A DNA stretch of 64,000 nucleotides, taken from the NCBI RefSeq assembly GCF_023195885.1, contig NZ_JALPKO010000002.1:186001-250000 (forward strand), given 5' to 3'. This document shows, piece after piece, positions 48,082 through 57,693 of this stretch. This stretch comes from Methylonatrum kenyense. GTDB taxonomy: Bacteria > Pseudomonadota > Gammaproteobacteria > Nitrococcales > Aquisalimonadaceae. The notes under the pieces are model-generated. The model ran no database searches. It was not told the DNA's origin and saw nothing but the letters and a program-made list of their open reading frames with translations. Within the stretch, counting starts at the first letter, position 1, and the number at the start of each line of letters is the position of its first letter. The position numbers and the translations under genes are program-made.

Positions 48082-51000
48082 ATGACGATTTCCGAAGCGC
48101 AGTTGCGTGAGCTGATTTTAGCCCTGATGCCGAAAGACGGCAGCCCCATCGGCAATGTGCGCTTGATGGCGGAAATCAGTGCCCGTTCCGGTGAACAGGT
48201 CGATCAGGTCATCTATCAGCAGGTTCGCGACACGCTGATCGACGAAGGCCTGCTTGGCCGGGGACGCGGCCGTGGCGGTTCGGTCTTTCGACGGGATGAC
48301 ACCCTGCAGCCGTCTCCGGCCATGCCGGTCAATGATGGCAACCCACCGGTCGATCTGTCGCTACGCATGCAGGACGTCCCCCCTGAATTGCCCCTGGCCG
48401 AGAAGCCGCATGGGGCCAGAAAGGCGGCTCGCCGCCCGGCGACATCGAATATGGCCGACTCGCAGGTGCTTGCCTACCGCCATGACGAGAAACGCACCAA
48501 TAATCCCCACGTGGGCATGGTGGATACCGCCAGCGACGGCGTGGAGGAGAAGACCACCTGGGCCTACGATCCGCATCTCGATCCCGAGCTGCAGTTTGAT
48601 TCCTCCAGGACCCGCGCCCAAGTCGAGCGCCTGATTGACGATGCCCTGGCCTCCGGCGACCAGGAGCAGATGAAGGCCGCCCTCGAGGAGCTCAAGCGCC
48701 TGCAGTCCCCCTACCTGCAGTGGACCGGCAAGGCCGAGCGCACCAGCTTCGAGGTCGATACCGTTTCCCTGCACGTTCACGAGCGCATTGATCCCGCCAC
48801 TATCCTTGGCGAGGTGCAGAAGCCCATGAAGGCCGGCAAGAAAGGCGGCAGCGCCTTCCAGCCCGACATGTTCCATGCCCCCTTCGAGAATCTGCCGCTA
48901 CGCGAGGCCATAGACTTCTACAAGCATGAGCGTGACTGGGCCAACCGCCTGATCGCCGGCGACTCGCTGCTGGTGATGAACTCCATGCTGCAGAAGGAAG
49001 GCATGGCCGGGCAGGTGCAGATGATCTACATCGATCCGCCCTACGGCATCAAATACGGCTCCAACTTCCAGCCGTTTACCCACAGGCGCGACGTCAAGGA
49101 TCGCAAGGACGAGGACCTGACGCAGGAACCGGAGATGATCAAGGCCTTTCGGGATACCTGGGAGCTGGGCATTCACTCCTATCTCACCTATCTGCGCGAT
49201 CGGCTGCTGTTGGCCCGGGAGCTGCTCAGTGAGAGCGGATCGGTGTTTGTTCAGATTTCTGAAGAAAACATACATTTAGTAAAAAACCTACTTGACGAGA
49301 CATTTTCTAACGCAAATTTCTTGAGCTTGATCACGGTTGTGAAAACAAGCGCCCAAGAGTCAGAAAATCTACCAAATGTCTGTGATTACTTGCTTTGGTA
49401 TTGCAAGGAAAGGGAGTATGTAAAATACAACAAAGCCTGGATGGAGAAGGTCGAAGAAGACTTGATGTCTACAGAGTACCGGAAGCTGAAATTCCCTGAT
49501 CTCTCTACGCGACCGCTTAAAAAAAGTGAGCGGCTTTCAGAAACAAGAATCCCTACTGATGCCAGACGTTATCGTCAAGACAACATTGTTTCTCAGCGGC
49601 CTCCAGGAAGTTTCCCGGTCAATTACCAAGGGATTTCTGTCAGACCTATCACCGGCTATTGGAAAACTGGCGAGGCAGGCTTTCCTCGACTTCTTCGCTC
49701 CTCAAGGATCGAATGGCGAGGCAAGATGCTTAGCTACGTTAGATATCTTGAAGATTTCCCCGTAAAGCCAATCTCTAACTTTTGGCCAGATGTTCGCTTT
49801 TCCAGTAGAGCTGAAGATAAGCAGTATGTAGTGCAAACTTCCGGTAAAATTGTAGAGCGCTGCCTTCTCATGACCACCGACCCAGGCGATCTGGTGCTGG
49901 ACCCCACCTGCGGCTCCGGTACCACCGCCTACGTGGCCGAGAAGTGGGGGCGCCGCTGGGTCACCTGCGACACCTCCCGGGTGGCCGTCACCCTGGCCAA
50001 GCAGCGCCTGATGACCGCCAGCTACGACTACTACGAGTTGAAGTACCCCCAGGAGGGGCTGGGTGGCGGCTTTATCTACAAGACGGTACCGCATATCACC
50101 CTGAAATCGATCGCCAACAACCCGGAGATCGACGAGCTCTACGAGCAGCACCATCCGGCCATCGAGCAGGCCCTGGCCGAATTGAATGCCTCGCTCAAGG
50201 GCAAGTCCATCACCTTCACTGTCACTGAGGGCGGCCGCAAGGGCGACAAGGTCGACTTCGCCGCCCCCGACAGCAAGGCGGTTACGCTGCCCTCAGGCGA
50301 GACCGCCAAGGTCAACGAGCTGCTCGAGTGGGAGGTCCCCTTCGATTATCCCGACGAGTGGCCGGAGTCCGCCAAGCCGCTCTTCGAGGCCTTCCACGGC
50401 GCTCTTCAGACCATGCAGCGCCGCATGGACGAGAGCATCGCCAACCATGCCGGCCAGGAGGTGCTCTACGACCAGCCCGAGGTGAGCCGCGACAAGCTGC
50501 GCATCACCGGCCCCTTCACCGTCGAGGCCGTGCCCTTCGCCACCGTACTGGGCCTGGACGAGGCCCAGCAGCCCAAGGAGGCCGATGTGGCGGTGGCGCG
50601 CTCAGGGGCCACCTCCCGCCATGCCCAGTGGCGGGAAGAGCTGCTAAAGGCCGGTATCCGCGGCAAGGGGGGCCAGCACCTCAAGCTGATGGACCTGGAG
50701 ACCCTGCCCGGTGCCAAGTATTTGCATGCGGTCGGCACGGTGGCGGAGACCGGTGAGCGAGTCGCCGTCAGCTTCGGCCCCGAGTACGCCGCCCTGGAGC
50801 AACGCCAGGTGGAGATCGCCAAGAACGAAGCCGGCGACCTCTTCCCGCTGCCCAAGCTGCTGGTGTTCTGCGCCTTCACCTTCGACCCGGAGGCCGCCAA
50901 GGACATCGACAGCATCAAGGGCATCCAGGCCCTCAAAGTGCAGATGAACACCGACCTGCTTACCGAGGACCTCAAGAAGAACGCCCGCAGCAACGAATCC

Positions 51001-51387
51001 TTCTGGCTGATGGGCCAGCCAGATGTCGAGGTGCATGCGCTTAAGGACGGCAAGCTGCAGGTCGAGGTGCACGGCTTCGACTACTTCGACACCAAGAGCG
51101 GCGAACTCAAGTCCGGTGGCAAGCGTGACATCGCCGTGTGGGAGCTGGATACCGACTACGACGACCGTTCCCTCTACCCGCGCCAGGTGTTCTTCCCCAT
51201 GGCCGGCAAGAAGGATGGCTGGTACAAGCTCAAGAAGGATATCCGCGCCGAGCTCAACGAGGAGCTGCTGGGCAAGTACCACGGCACCAGATCGCTACCC
51301 TTCGAGCCCGGCGATAACCGCTGCATCGCGGTGAAAATCGTCGATAACCGCGGCATCGAATCGCTGAAAGTCGTTCGGCTGGATTGA
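48082..51387 (+). CDS. Beta-class adenine DNA methyltransferase, Type III-like Mod subunit
   Basis: The 1101-residue protein starts with a winged-helix-like segment (about 1-70), then a charged region, and a methyltransferase with DPPY (residues 318-321, 49033-49044) before DPTCGSGTTAYVAEKWG (from residue 607). The DPPY-TRD-SAM-motif order is the beta class used by Type III Mod subunits. Between them, residues about 390-595 (49256-49862) are encoded by much AT-richer DNA than either side. The C-terminal third is unrecognised but typical of large Mod proteins. It forms an operon with the broken ATP-binding gene and the restriction subunit. Confidence 0.9.
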   Translation: MTISEAQLRELILALMPKDGSPIGNVRLMAEISARSGEQVDQVIYQQVRDTLIDEGLLGRGRGRGGSVFRRDDTLQPSPAMPVNDGNPPVDLSLRMQDVPPELPLAEKPHGARKAARRPATSNMADSQVLAYRHDEKRTNNPHVGMVDTASDGVEEKTTWAYDPHLDPELQFDSSRTRAQVERLIDDALASGDQEQMKAALEELKRLQSPYLQWTGKAERTSFEVDTVSLHVHERIDPATILGEVQKPMKAGKKGGSAFQPDMFHAPFENLPLREAIDFYKHERDWANRLIAGDSLLVMNSMLQKEGMAGQVQMIYIDPPYGIKYGSNFQPFTHRRDVKDRKDEDLTQEPEMIKAFRDTWELGIHSYLTYLRDRLLLARELLSESGSVFVQISEENIHLVKNLLDETFSNANFLSLITVVKTSAQESENLPNVCDYLLWYCKEREYVKYNKAWMEKVEEDLMSTEYRKLKFPDLSTRPLKKSERLSETRIPTDARRYRQDNIVSQRPPGSFPVNYQGISVRPITGYWKTGEAGFPRLLRSSRIEWRGKMLSYVRYLEDFPVKPISNFWPDVRFSSRAEDKQYVVQTSGKIVERCLLMTTDPGDLVLDPTCGSGTTAYVAEKWGRRWVTCDTSRVAVTLAKQRLMTASYDYYELKYPQEGLGGGFIYKTVPHITLKSIANNPEIDELYEQHHPAIEQALAELNASLKGKSITFTVTEGGRKGDKVDFAAPDSKAVTLPSGETAKVNELLEWEVPFDYPDEWPESAKPLFEAFHGALQTMQRRMDESIANHAGQEVLYDQPEVSRDKLRITGPFTVEAVPFATVLGLDEAQQPKEADVAVARSGATSRHAQWREELLKAGIRGKGGQHLKLMDLETLPGAKYLHAVGTVAETGERVAVSFGPEYAALEQRQVEIAKNEAGDLFPLPKLLVFCAFTFDPEAAKDIDSIKGIQALKVQMNTDLLTEDLKKNARSNESFWLMGQPDVEVHALKDGKLQVEVHGFDYFDTKSGELKSGGKRDIAVWELDTDYDDRSLYPRQVFFPMAGKKDGWYKLKKDIRAELNEELLGKYHGTRSLPFEPGDNRCIAVKIVDNRGIESLKVVRLD
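49256..49862 (+). other. AT-rich target-recognition module inside the methyltransferase gene
   Basis: Counting three consecutive 60-base lines from 49261 by hand gives about 30, 43 and 38 % G+C, against about 60-65 % in the flanking parts of the same gene. The edges coincide with the end of the conserved SEENIHLVK segment and the start of DLVLDPTCGSG. The frame stays open throughout, as expected for a replaced specificity module. Confidence 0.75.
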
Positions 51388-51390
51388 TCC

Positions 51391-53277
51391 ATGACAGAGC
51401 AACTGAGCCTCTTCGAGGTACTGCTTCGCCATGAAGGCTTCGATACGGAATACAAGTCGGCGCGTGGCGGGATGCCGAAGGATCTGTGGGAAACCTACAG
51501 TGCTTTTGCCAATACCTCCGGGGGAGTGGTCTATCTGGGCGTTAAGGAGGGGGACGAGGGAGCTGTTACATCCGGCCTGAAGGCGTCGGATGTGGAGCAT
51601 CTGCGTCGTGCGTTCTGGACCACCGTTAACAATCGTCAAAAGGTTAGCGCGAATATCCTGCTGGAAAACCACGTCGCTGTAGAGGTCTTCCAAGGCGACT
51701 ATATCCTGGTGATTGAGGTGCCACGGGCCTCGCGCAGCGAGCGACCGGTTTATATCGGTGTTGATCCTTTCAGGGGCAGTTATCGCCGTAACCATGAGGG
51801 AGATTTCCGGTGTAACGAGGCCGAAGTACAGCAAATGTTTGCTGATCGCCTTGATCAGGAGCCGGCCGACAGTCGTATTCTCGAACTTTTCGAATTCGAC
51901 GATCTGGATGCATCGTCTCTCAAGCAGTTCCGCAACCGCGTGGCTTCCCGAGTGCCGGATCACCCCTGGCTCGTGGAAGATGAGATTGGCTTGCTGACCA
52001 AGCTAGGTGGATGGCGCAAGGACCGACAGACCGGCCGGGTTGGTCTGACGTTGGCGGGTCTGCTGATGTTCGGCAAGACAGAGGCGATCTAGGACAACGG
52101 TGCACTCCCTGGCTTTCAACTCGACTATCGGGAGCGCTTGGCAGATGACGATGCTACTCGCTGGAGCGATCGGCTCACCATCGACGGTGCCTGGGAAGCC
52201 AATCTGTTTCAGTTTTATCTGCGCGTGTCGCAAAAGCTGTCGCACGATGCAGCGTTGAAAGTGCCTTTCCAGCCTGATCGGCGCGGTCAGACTGACGCCC
52301 ATGAGGCACTGAAAGAAGCACTGGTAAACGCTCTTATTCATGCCAACCATTATGGCCAGGGTGGTATTTTGGTCGACCGCTTCAAGGACCGCTTCGAGTT
52401 TTCCAACCCCGGAACCTTGCTGCTCTCGCAGGAACAGTTGCTGGCTGGTGGCGTCAGTGAGTGCCGCAATAAGTCATTACAGAAAATGTTTCAGCTGCTC
52501 GGCGTAGGCGACAAGGCGGGTTCAGGCCTGGACAAGATTCGGCGCAGCTGGCACGCCCAGGTGTGGCAACCGCCCAGCCTGAAGGAAACCCTTCGTCCTG
52601 ACCGGGTCATCCTCACACTGCCGCTGATTAGCGTGATGCCCGAGGATGTGATGGCGAAGCTGAATGAGCGTTTCGGAGCTGCCTTCAAAGCGCTCACTCC
52701 AGACGAAGCCCAGACGCTTGTGATAACAGCGCTGGAGCAGCAGGTGACCAACGGTCGTTTGCAGGAGATGTTGACTCTGCATCGGGTCGATATCACCCAG
52801 ATGCTCAATGGCCTTGTGGAGAAGGGCATGCTGGTACCCCACGGCCGCCGCCGGGGGGCTTATTACACTTTGCCCCTGTTGGCGCCAACTAATTTGAAAG
52901 CGGAGGCCAGCTCCCCCCACAAGGACACTAGCTCCCCCCACAAGGGCACTAGCTCCCCCCACAGTGAGGAGCACTTACCGTATAGCGAAAGCGCCAACGA
53001 TGATCTGATATGGGAAGATTTGACGCGGATCGCCGCCCCAGTCGCTGAAGCCCGGCGTACCCCACCAGAGACCATGCAGGCGACATTGCTCCAACTCTGT
53101 CGAGACAGATTCCTCACGCTTGCTCAGCTGTCTGATCTGCTCCGGCGTTCGCCCAAAAATATTGGTGAGCGCCACATCGCCCCCCTGGTCAAGGCTGGAA
53201 AGCTGCAGCTCCGCTACCCCAATGTCCCGAACCACAGCCGGCAGGGCTATCGCACGGTAGAAGGAGTTACCGAATGA
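51391..53277 (+). pseudogene. Schlafen/AlbA_2-type ATP-binding protein gene interrupted by one in-frame TAG
   Basis: The frame from ATG 51391 runs to TAG at 52090-52092 and continues in the same frame (DNGALPGFQLDYRERL) to 53277, so one base change separates it from a 628-residue protein. The first half has the AlbA_2 signature DTEYKSARGGMPKDLW and FANTSGGVVYLGVKEGDEG. The second half has an HATPase_c_4-like part (NALIHANHYGQGGILVDR, GVGDKAGSGLDKIR), winged helices and a 7-residue repeat. It starts three bases after mod and overlaps the restriction gene by four. Mutation, suppression or a sequencing error are all possible; a downstream start could give a C-terminal fragment (52138-53277). Confidence 0.85.
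52909..52971 (+). repeat. Three tandem 21-base repeats in the Schlafen-like gene
   Basis: Units starting AGCTCCCCCCACAAGG occur at 52909, 52930 and 52951, encoding SSPHKDT, SSPHKGT and SSPHSEE. The third unit is diverged at its 3' end. The 21-base period keeps the frame, so unit number can vary without frameshift. It links the ATPase part and the C-terminal winged helix. Confidence 0.8.
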
Positions 53278-56126
53278 CGGCCAAGTCATTGATCATCAAC
53301 TCTCCCTACGATGCTCCCTGGGCCTACTGGGAGCGAGACGGCACGCAGCTGAGCCTCCAGCAGGGTCGTCGTCCCGCGGCCTACGAGATTTTCGATACCC
53401 GCAACAACACCCAGCGCACCGAGCCCCTGGAGCAGGTCAACAAGATTCGTCAGCGCGTCGATCAGTGGCGGGCAGACGGCTACCCCGGTGTCACCAGCGC
53501 CACCCGCCAGCTCCTCGAGCACTGGCATGCGAGGGGTGATTGGGATCCGGATGCCTGTCGCTGGGAGGGTGGGCCGCGGCAGTACCCATTCTATTTCTGC
53601 CAGCTCGAGGCCATCGAGACGCTGATCTGGTGGCTGGAGGCCCAGGAATCGTACCGCCAGGGCGTCTTCCTCAGCGGTGATGGCGGCCCCTGGGAACGCA
53701 TCTGCAACAAGATGGCCACCGGCTCCGGCAAGACCCAGGTGATGTCGCTGATCATCACCTGGCAGACGCTGAACGCCATCCACTATCCCAAGGATCGCCG
53801 CTACTCCAGGGCGGTGCTGATCGTGACTCCCGGCCTCACGGTGAAAAGCCGCCTGCAGGTCCTGAAGCCAGGCCACCCCCAGAACGTCTATGACGAGTTC
53901 AATCTCTGCCCCAGTGAGGCCATGCGGCAGCAGCTCAACCGTGTCGAGCTCGTCATCGAGAACTGGCACACCCTGATGCCGCTGAAGGAGCCGAACCGTT
54001 CCGTGGTCAGGAAGGGCAAGGAAAGTGACGAAGCCTTCACCCGCCGGGTGCTGGGGGCGCTTGCCAACGAACGCGATCTGATTGTAATCAACGACGAGGC
54101 CCACCACGCCTACCGCAAGCCGGCCGAGGCCAAGGTCAGCAAGAAGCAGGCCGAGGAACTGGGTATCGATTTGGACGAGGCCACCCGCTGGATCGAGGGG
54201 CTGGACCGCATCCACAAGACGCGCCGCATCCGCCGCTGCTTCGATCTCTCCGCCACGCCTTTTGCCCCCACCGGCAAGAGCAACACGGAGTCCGGCCTGT
54301 TCGATTGGATCGTGTCCGATTTCGGCCTCAACGACGCCATCGAGGCCGGGCTGGTCAAGACCCCGCGGGTGGTAGTGCGCGACGACGCCTTGGCCAACGC
54401 CAGGACCTATGCCAGTAAGCTCTATCACCTCTATCGCGAGGAGGAGGTGAAGGAAGACCTCAATCGTCGGGCCGAGGTCGCCGCCCCCCTGCCCGACCTG
54501 GTGCAGAAGGCCTATGCCCTGCTGGCCTACGACTGGAAGGAAACCCGGCAGCAGTGGCAGGAAGCCGGACACACGATTCCCCCGGTGATGCTCACCGTCT
54601 GCAACCGCACCGAGACTGCGGCGCGTATCGAGCACTTCTTCAACGGCGGTGATTGCCTGATCCAGGAGACCCAGGCCCCGGATGCCACCCTGCGAGTGGA
54701 CTCCAGGGTGCTCGAGAAGGCCGAGCAGGGGGAAACCAGCAGCAGCAAGGACAAGCAGTACGCCGCCCGGTTGGAGGCCCTGATCGAAGCGGCTGGGCTA
54801 CCGGCGGACAAGAAGGCCGACCTGCTGGCCATGAAACAGGAGGAGCAGCTGCGTGCCCTGGTCGATACTGTTGGCAAGCGCGGCCAGCCGGGCCAAAACC
54901 TGCAGAACGTCGTTTCGGTGGCCATGCTTTCCGAGGGCTGGGACGCCGCCAATGTCACCCACATCATGGGGCTGCGTGCCTTCACCAGTCAGCTGCTCTG
55001 CGAGCAGGTGATTGGGCGCGGCCTGCGTCGTGTCTCCCATGACATGGACGCCGACCGCAAGTTTCTTCCCGAGTACGTCAATGTCTTCGGCGTGCCGCTC
55101 TCGATCTTCCAGGATGCCAGCGAAGGCGGCGAGGCACCGCCGCCGCCGAAGCCAAGCGTGCGCGTTGAGGTGGAGCCTGGCCGGAATCACCTTGAAATTT
55201 GCTGGCCCAACGTTGATCGCATCGACAGCGTTCTCAAGCCGGAGCTGGTGATGGATTGGCAGGGCGTGCCGATTCTGACCCTGGACCCCGCCCAGACCCC
55301 GCTCAACGCCGATATTGCGCCCTCACTAACGGGATCTCCCAACCTGGCCATGGCCACCGAGATCGATCTGGAGCGGGCGGTTGACGATTTCCGGTTGCAG
55401 AATCTGATCTTCCGGGCGGCCCGCAAGCTCTATCTGCAAAACGAGGCCGCCTTCGGAGGGGACAAGCAGTACCTCGCGGTTCAACTGATCCGGTTGGTCG
55501 AACAGTTTTTGGAGAGCCGAAAGCTGGATATTCCAAGCTTGTGGCATCAAGACCCGTTCCGCCGTCGCCTGCTGTTCGCGTTGAACATGGATACCGTGGT
55601 CAACCACGTGAATCGTCATGTCAGCGAACAGAACGTGGAGCGTCAGGAGCTGGTCTTCGATGAACACCAGCCCATTGGTGCCACGTCTTACATGCGCCCC
55701 TGGCTCACCACCAAGCCCTGCGCGGCGACGGAGCGATCGCAGATCAGTCATGTTGTCTACGACAGCACCTGGGAAAAACTGGTGGCAGATATCTGCGAGG
55801 AGCACTCGAAGATTACCGCCTGGGTCAAGAACGACCACATCGATTTCAAGGTGCGCTACCTGTGGCGGGGCTCTTCCCGCAACTTCGTTCCCGACTATCT
55901 GATCCGCCTCGCCAATGGCAAGACGCTCGTGCTCGAGGTAAAGGGTCAGGACAGCCAGCAGAACGCCGAGAAGCGGACGGCCATGGCAACGTGGGTAACG
56001 GCCGTCAATGAGCAGGGCGGATTCGGTCAGTGGGTGTTCGATACCGTGTTCGAGCCGGCGAAGACGCGAGACGTTATCAACCGCCATATTGAATCTCGTA
56101 CTGCGGACGGAGTCGCCGTTAGCTAA
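53274..56126 (+). CDS. Restriction subunit: superfamily 2 helicase with C-terminal PD-(D/E)xK nuclease
   Basis: The 950-residue protein has Walker A in MATGSGKTQVM (about residues 146-153), DEAH box in INDEAHHAYR (about 272), motif VI-like IGRGLRRVSHD, and near the C-terminus FVPDYLIRLANGK followed by LVLEVKG, a PD-ExK nuclease core (about residues 871-889). It resembles the Res subunits of Type III-like systems, specifically the group often annotated as BPTD_3080-type. Start ATG 53274 overlaps the preceding stop. It should translocate or loop DNA and cut sites unprotected by the partner methyltransferase. It is the last defence gene, 93 bases before prpD. Confidence 0.9.
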   Translation: MTAKSLIINSPYDAPWAYWERDGTQLSLQQGRRPAAYEIFDTRNNTQRTEPLEQVNKIRQRVDQWRADGYPGVTSATRQLLEHWHARGDWDPDACRWEGGPRQYPFYFCQLEAIETLIWWLEAQESYRQGVFLSGDGGPWERICNKMATGSGKTQVMSLIITWQTLNAIHYPKDRRYSRAVLIVTPGLTVKSRLQVLKPGHPQNVYDEFNLCPSEAMRQQLNRVELVIENWHTLMPLKEPNRSVVRKGKESDEAFTRRVLGALANERDLIVINDEAHHAYRKPAEAKVSKKQAEELGIDLDEATRWIEGLDRIHKTRRIRRCFDLSATPFAPTGKSNTESGLFDWIVSDFGLNDAIEAGLVKTPRVVVRDDALANARTYASKLYHLYREEEVKEDLNRRAEVAAPLPDLVQKAYALLAYDWKETRQQWQEAGHTIPPVMLTVCNRTETAARIEHFFNGGDCLIQETQAPDATLRVDSRVLEKAEQGETSSSKDKQYAARLEALIEAAGLPADKKADLLAMKQEEQLRALVDTVGKRGQPGQNLQNVVSVAMLSEGWDAANVTHIMGLRAFTSQLLCEQVIGRGLRRVSHDMDADRKFLPEYVNVFGVPLSIFQDASEGGEAPPPPKPSVRVEVEPGRNHLEICWPNVDRIDSVLKPELVMDWQGVPILTLDPAQTPLNADIAPSLTGSPNLAMATEIDLERAVDDFRLQNLIFRAARKLYLQNEAAFGGDKQYLAVQLIRLVEQFLESRKLDIPSLWHQDPFRRRLLFALNMDTVVNHVNRHVSEQNVERQELVFDEHQPIGATSYMRPWLTTKPCAATERSQISHVVYDSTWEKLVADICEEHSKITAWVKNDHIDFKVRYLWRGSSRNFVPDYLIRLANGKTLVLEVKGQDSQQNAEKRTAMATWVTAVNEQGGFGQWVFDTVFEPAKTRDVINRHIESRTADGVAVS

Positions 56127-56219
56127 TGAATTGAATGGCTCGCGAAAGCGGCGACGAGAGTGCGCGCTCTGCCGTGCCTACACTATTGGGAGCCTATCCC
56201 GCGGTGGAGGAGACGGAAC

Positions 56220-57659
56220 ATGGCAGCCAAGTCCGGTCGGCGGCCGAAGCCCGACAGGGAACTGCTGGCGATCGCCGATTACGTCTGCGGATCGGCGGCC
56301 GGCGGCAAGCTTGCTTTCGAGACCGCCCGTTACATGCTGATGGACAGCCTGGCCTGCGCCATTCTGGCCTTGCGCTATCCGGCCTGTACCAAGCTGCTCG
56401 GGCCGGTGGTGCCGGGCGCGGAAATGTCGAACGGCGTGCCGGTGCCGGGCACCAGTTATCGGCTCGAGCCGGTGCAGGCGGCATTCAATATCGGCGCAAT
56501 GATTCGCTGGCTCGACTTCAACGACACCTGGCTGGCAGCCGAGTGGGGGCATCCATCGGACAATCTGGGTGGTGTGCTGGCGGCCGCAGATTACCTGAGT
56601 CGCCAACGCCTGGCGCGTAATGAATCACCGCTGGTCATGCGCGATGTGTTACAGGCTGCGATCCGCTGCCACGAGATCCAGGGTGTACTGGCGCTGGAGA
56701 ACAGCTTCAATCGGGTCGGGCTGGACCATGTGATGCTTTGCCGTATCGCTACCGCGGCGGTGACAACCCGGTTGCTTGGCGGCAGTCGCGAGGATGTGGT
56801 CAACGCCGTGTCCCACGCCTGGATCGACGGCTCCAGCCTGCGCACCTACCGTCACGCGCCGAATACCGGATCCCGCAAGAGCTGGGCGGCCGGCGATGCC
56901 TCGGCCCGCGGCCTGCGCCTGGCACTGATCTGTCTGACCGGCGAGATGGGCTATCCCACCGCCCTGTCCGCGAAGGGCTGGGGCTTCAACGATGTCCTGT
57001 TCGGTGGCCGCAGGCTCAGGGTGAAGCAGGCCTACGCCAGTTACGTCATGGAAAATGTCCTGTTCAAGATCGCCTATCCCGCCGAGTTCCATGCCCAGAC
57101 CGCGGTCGAGGCGGCCATGGCCCTGCATCCGCAGGTCAGGGGTCGCCTCGATGACATCGACCAGGTCCTGGTCGAGACCCAGGAAGCCGCCGTGCGCATC
57201 ATCGACAAGAGCGGACCGCTGCATAATCCGGCCGATCGCGATCACTGTCTGCAATACATGGTGGCGGTGCCGCTGATCTTCGGCCGCCTCACTGCCGAGG
57301 ACTACGAGGACGGCGTTGCCGCCGATCCGCGTATCGATGCCTTGCGCAAGCGCATGCAGGTTACCGAGAACACGGAGTTCTCGAAGGACTACCTCGACCC
57401 GAAGAAACGCGCCATCGGCAACGCGGTAACGGTGCTGTTCAAGGACGGCAGCAGCACCGACCGCGTCGCCGTGGACTATCCGGTCGGCCACCGCCGGCGG
57501 CGCAAGGAGGGTATCCCCCTGCTGCTGCAGAAGTTCGAGGATGCGCTGGCGAGCCGCTTCGCGCCGCGCCAGGCGGAGAGCATCCGCGAGGCCTGTTCCA
57601 CGCAGAAAGGTCTCGAGGCAATGTCGGTCCCTGCGTTCATGGACGTGTGGGCGGCGTAA
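56220..57659 (+). CDS. prpD: 2-methylcitrate dehydratase PrpD
   Basis: PrpD belongs to the MmgE/PrpD family and dehydrates 2-methylcitrate without an iron-sulfur cluster. The 479-residue protein has [18 protein letters not shown] and [15 protein letters not shown] signatures. ATG 56220 follows GGAGGAGACGGAAC, a strong ribosome site; the frame opens farther upstream without support. It is presumably the original neighbour of prpF, now separated by the defence genes. A TACACT at 56179-56184 could be a -10, but no -35 is clear, so its own promoter is unproven. Confidence 0.93.
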   Translation: MAAKSGRRPKPDRELLAIADYVCGSAAGGKLAFETARYMLMDSLACAILALRYPACTKLLGPVVPGAEMSNGVPVPGTSYRLEPVQAAFNIGAMIRWLDFNDTWLAAEWGHPSDNLGGVLAAADYLSRQRLARNESPLVMRDVLQAAIRCHEIQGVLALENSFNRVGLDHVMLCRIATAAVTTRLLGGSREDVVNAVSHAWIDGSSLRTYRHAPNTGSRKSWAAGDASARGLRLALICLTGEMGYPTALSAKGWGFNDVLFGGRRLRVKQAYASYVMENVLFKIAYPAEFHAQTAVEAAMALHPQVRGRLDDIDQVLVETQEAAVRIIDKSGPLHNPADRDHCLQYMVAVPLIFGRLTAEDYEDGVAADPRIDALRKRMQVTENTEFSKDYLDPKKRAIGNAVTVLFKDGSSTDRVAVDYPVGHRRRRKEGIPLLLQKFEDALASRFAPRQAESIREACSTQKGLEAMSVPAFMDVWAA

Positions 57660-57693
57660 ATGCGTTTAATCGAAGCAGTTGCGGAGGCGAGCC

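Noticed and set aside
52909-52971. CRISPR-like array
   Set aside because: The 21-base repeats are contiguous, without spacers, and encode a peptide repeat in frame.
52138-53277. A separate 379-codon gene after the TAG
   Set aside because: It is in the same frame as the upstream part with continuous family-like sequence across the stop, so one broken gene is the simpler reading; no ribosome site precedes 52138.
46754-56219. Integrative element with integrase and att sites
   Set aside because: No recombinase, tRNA target or matching end repeats were found at the borders of the defence block.
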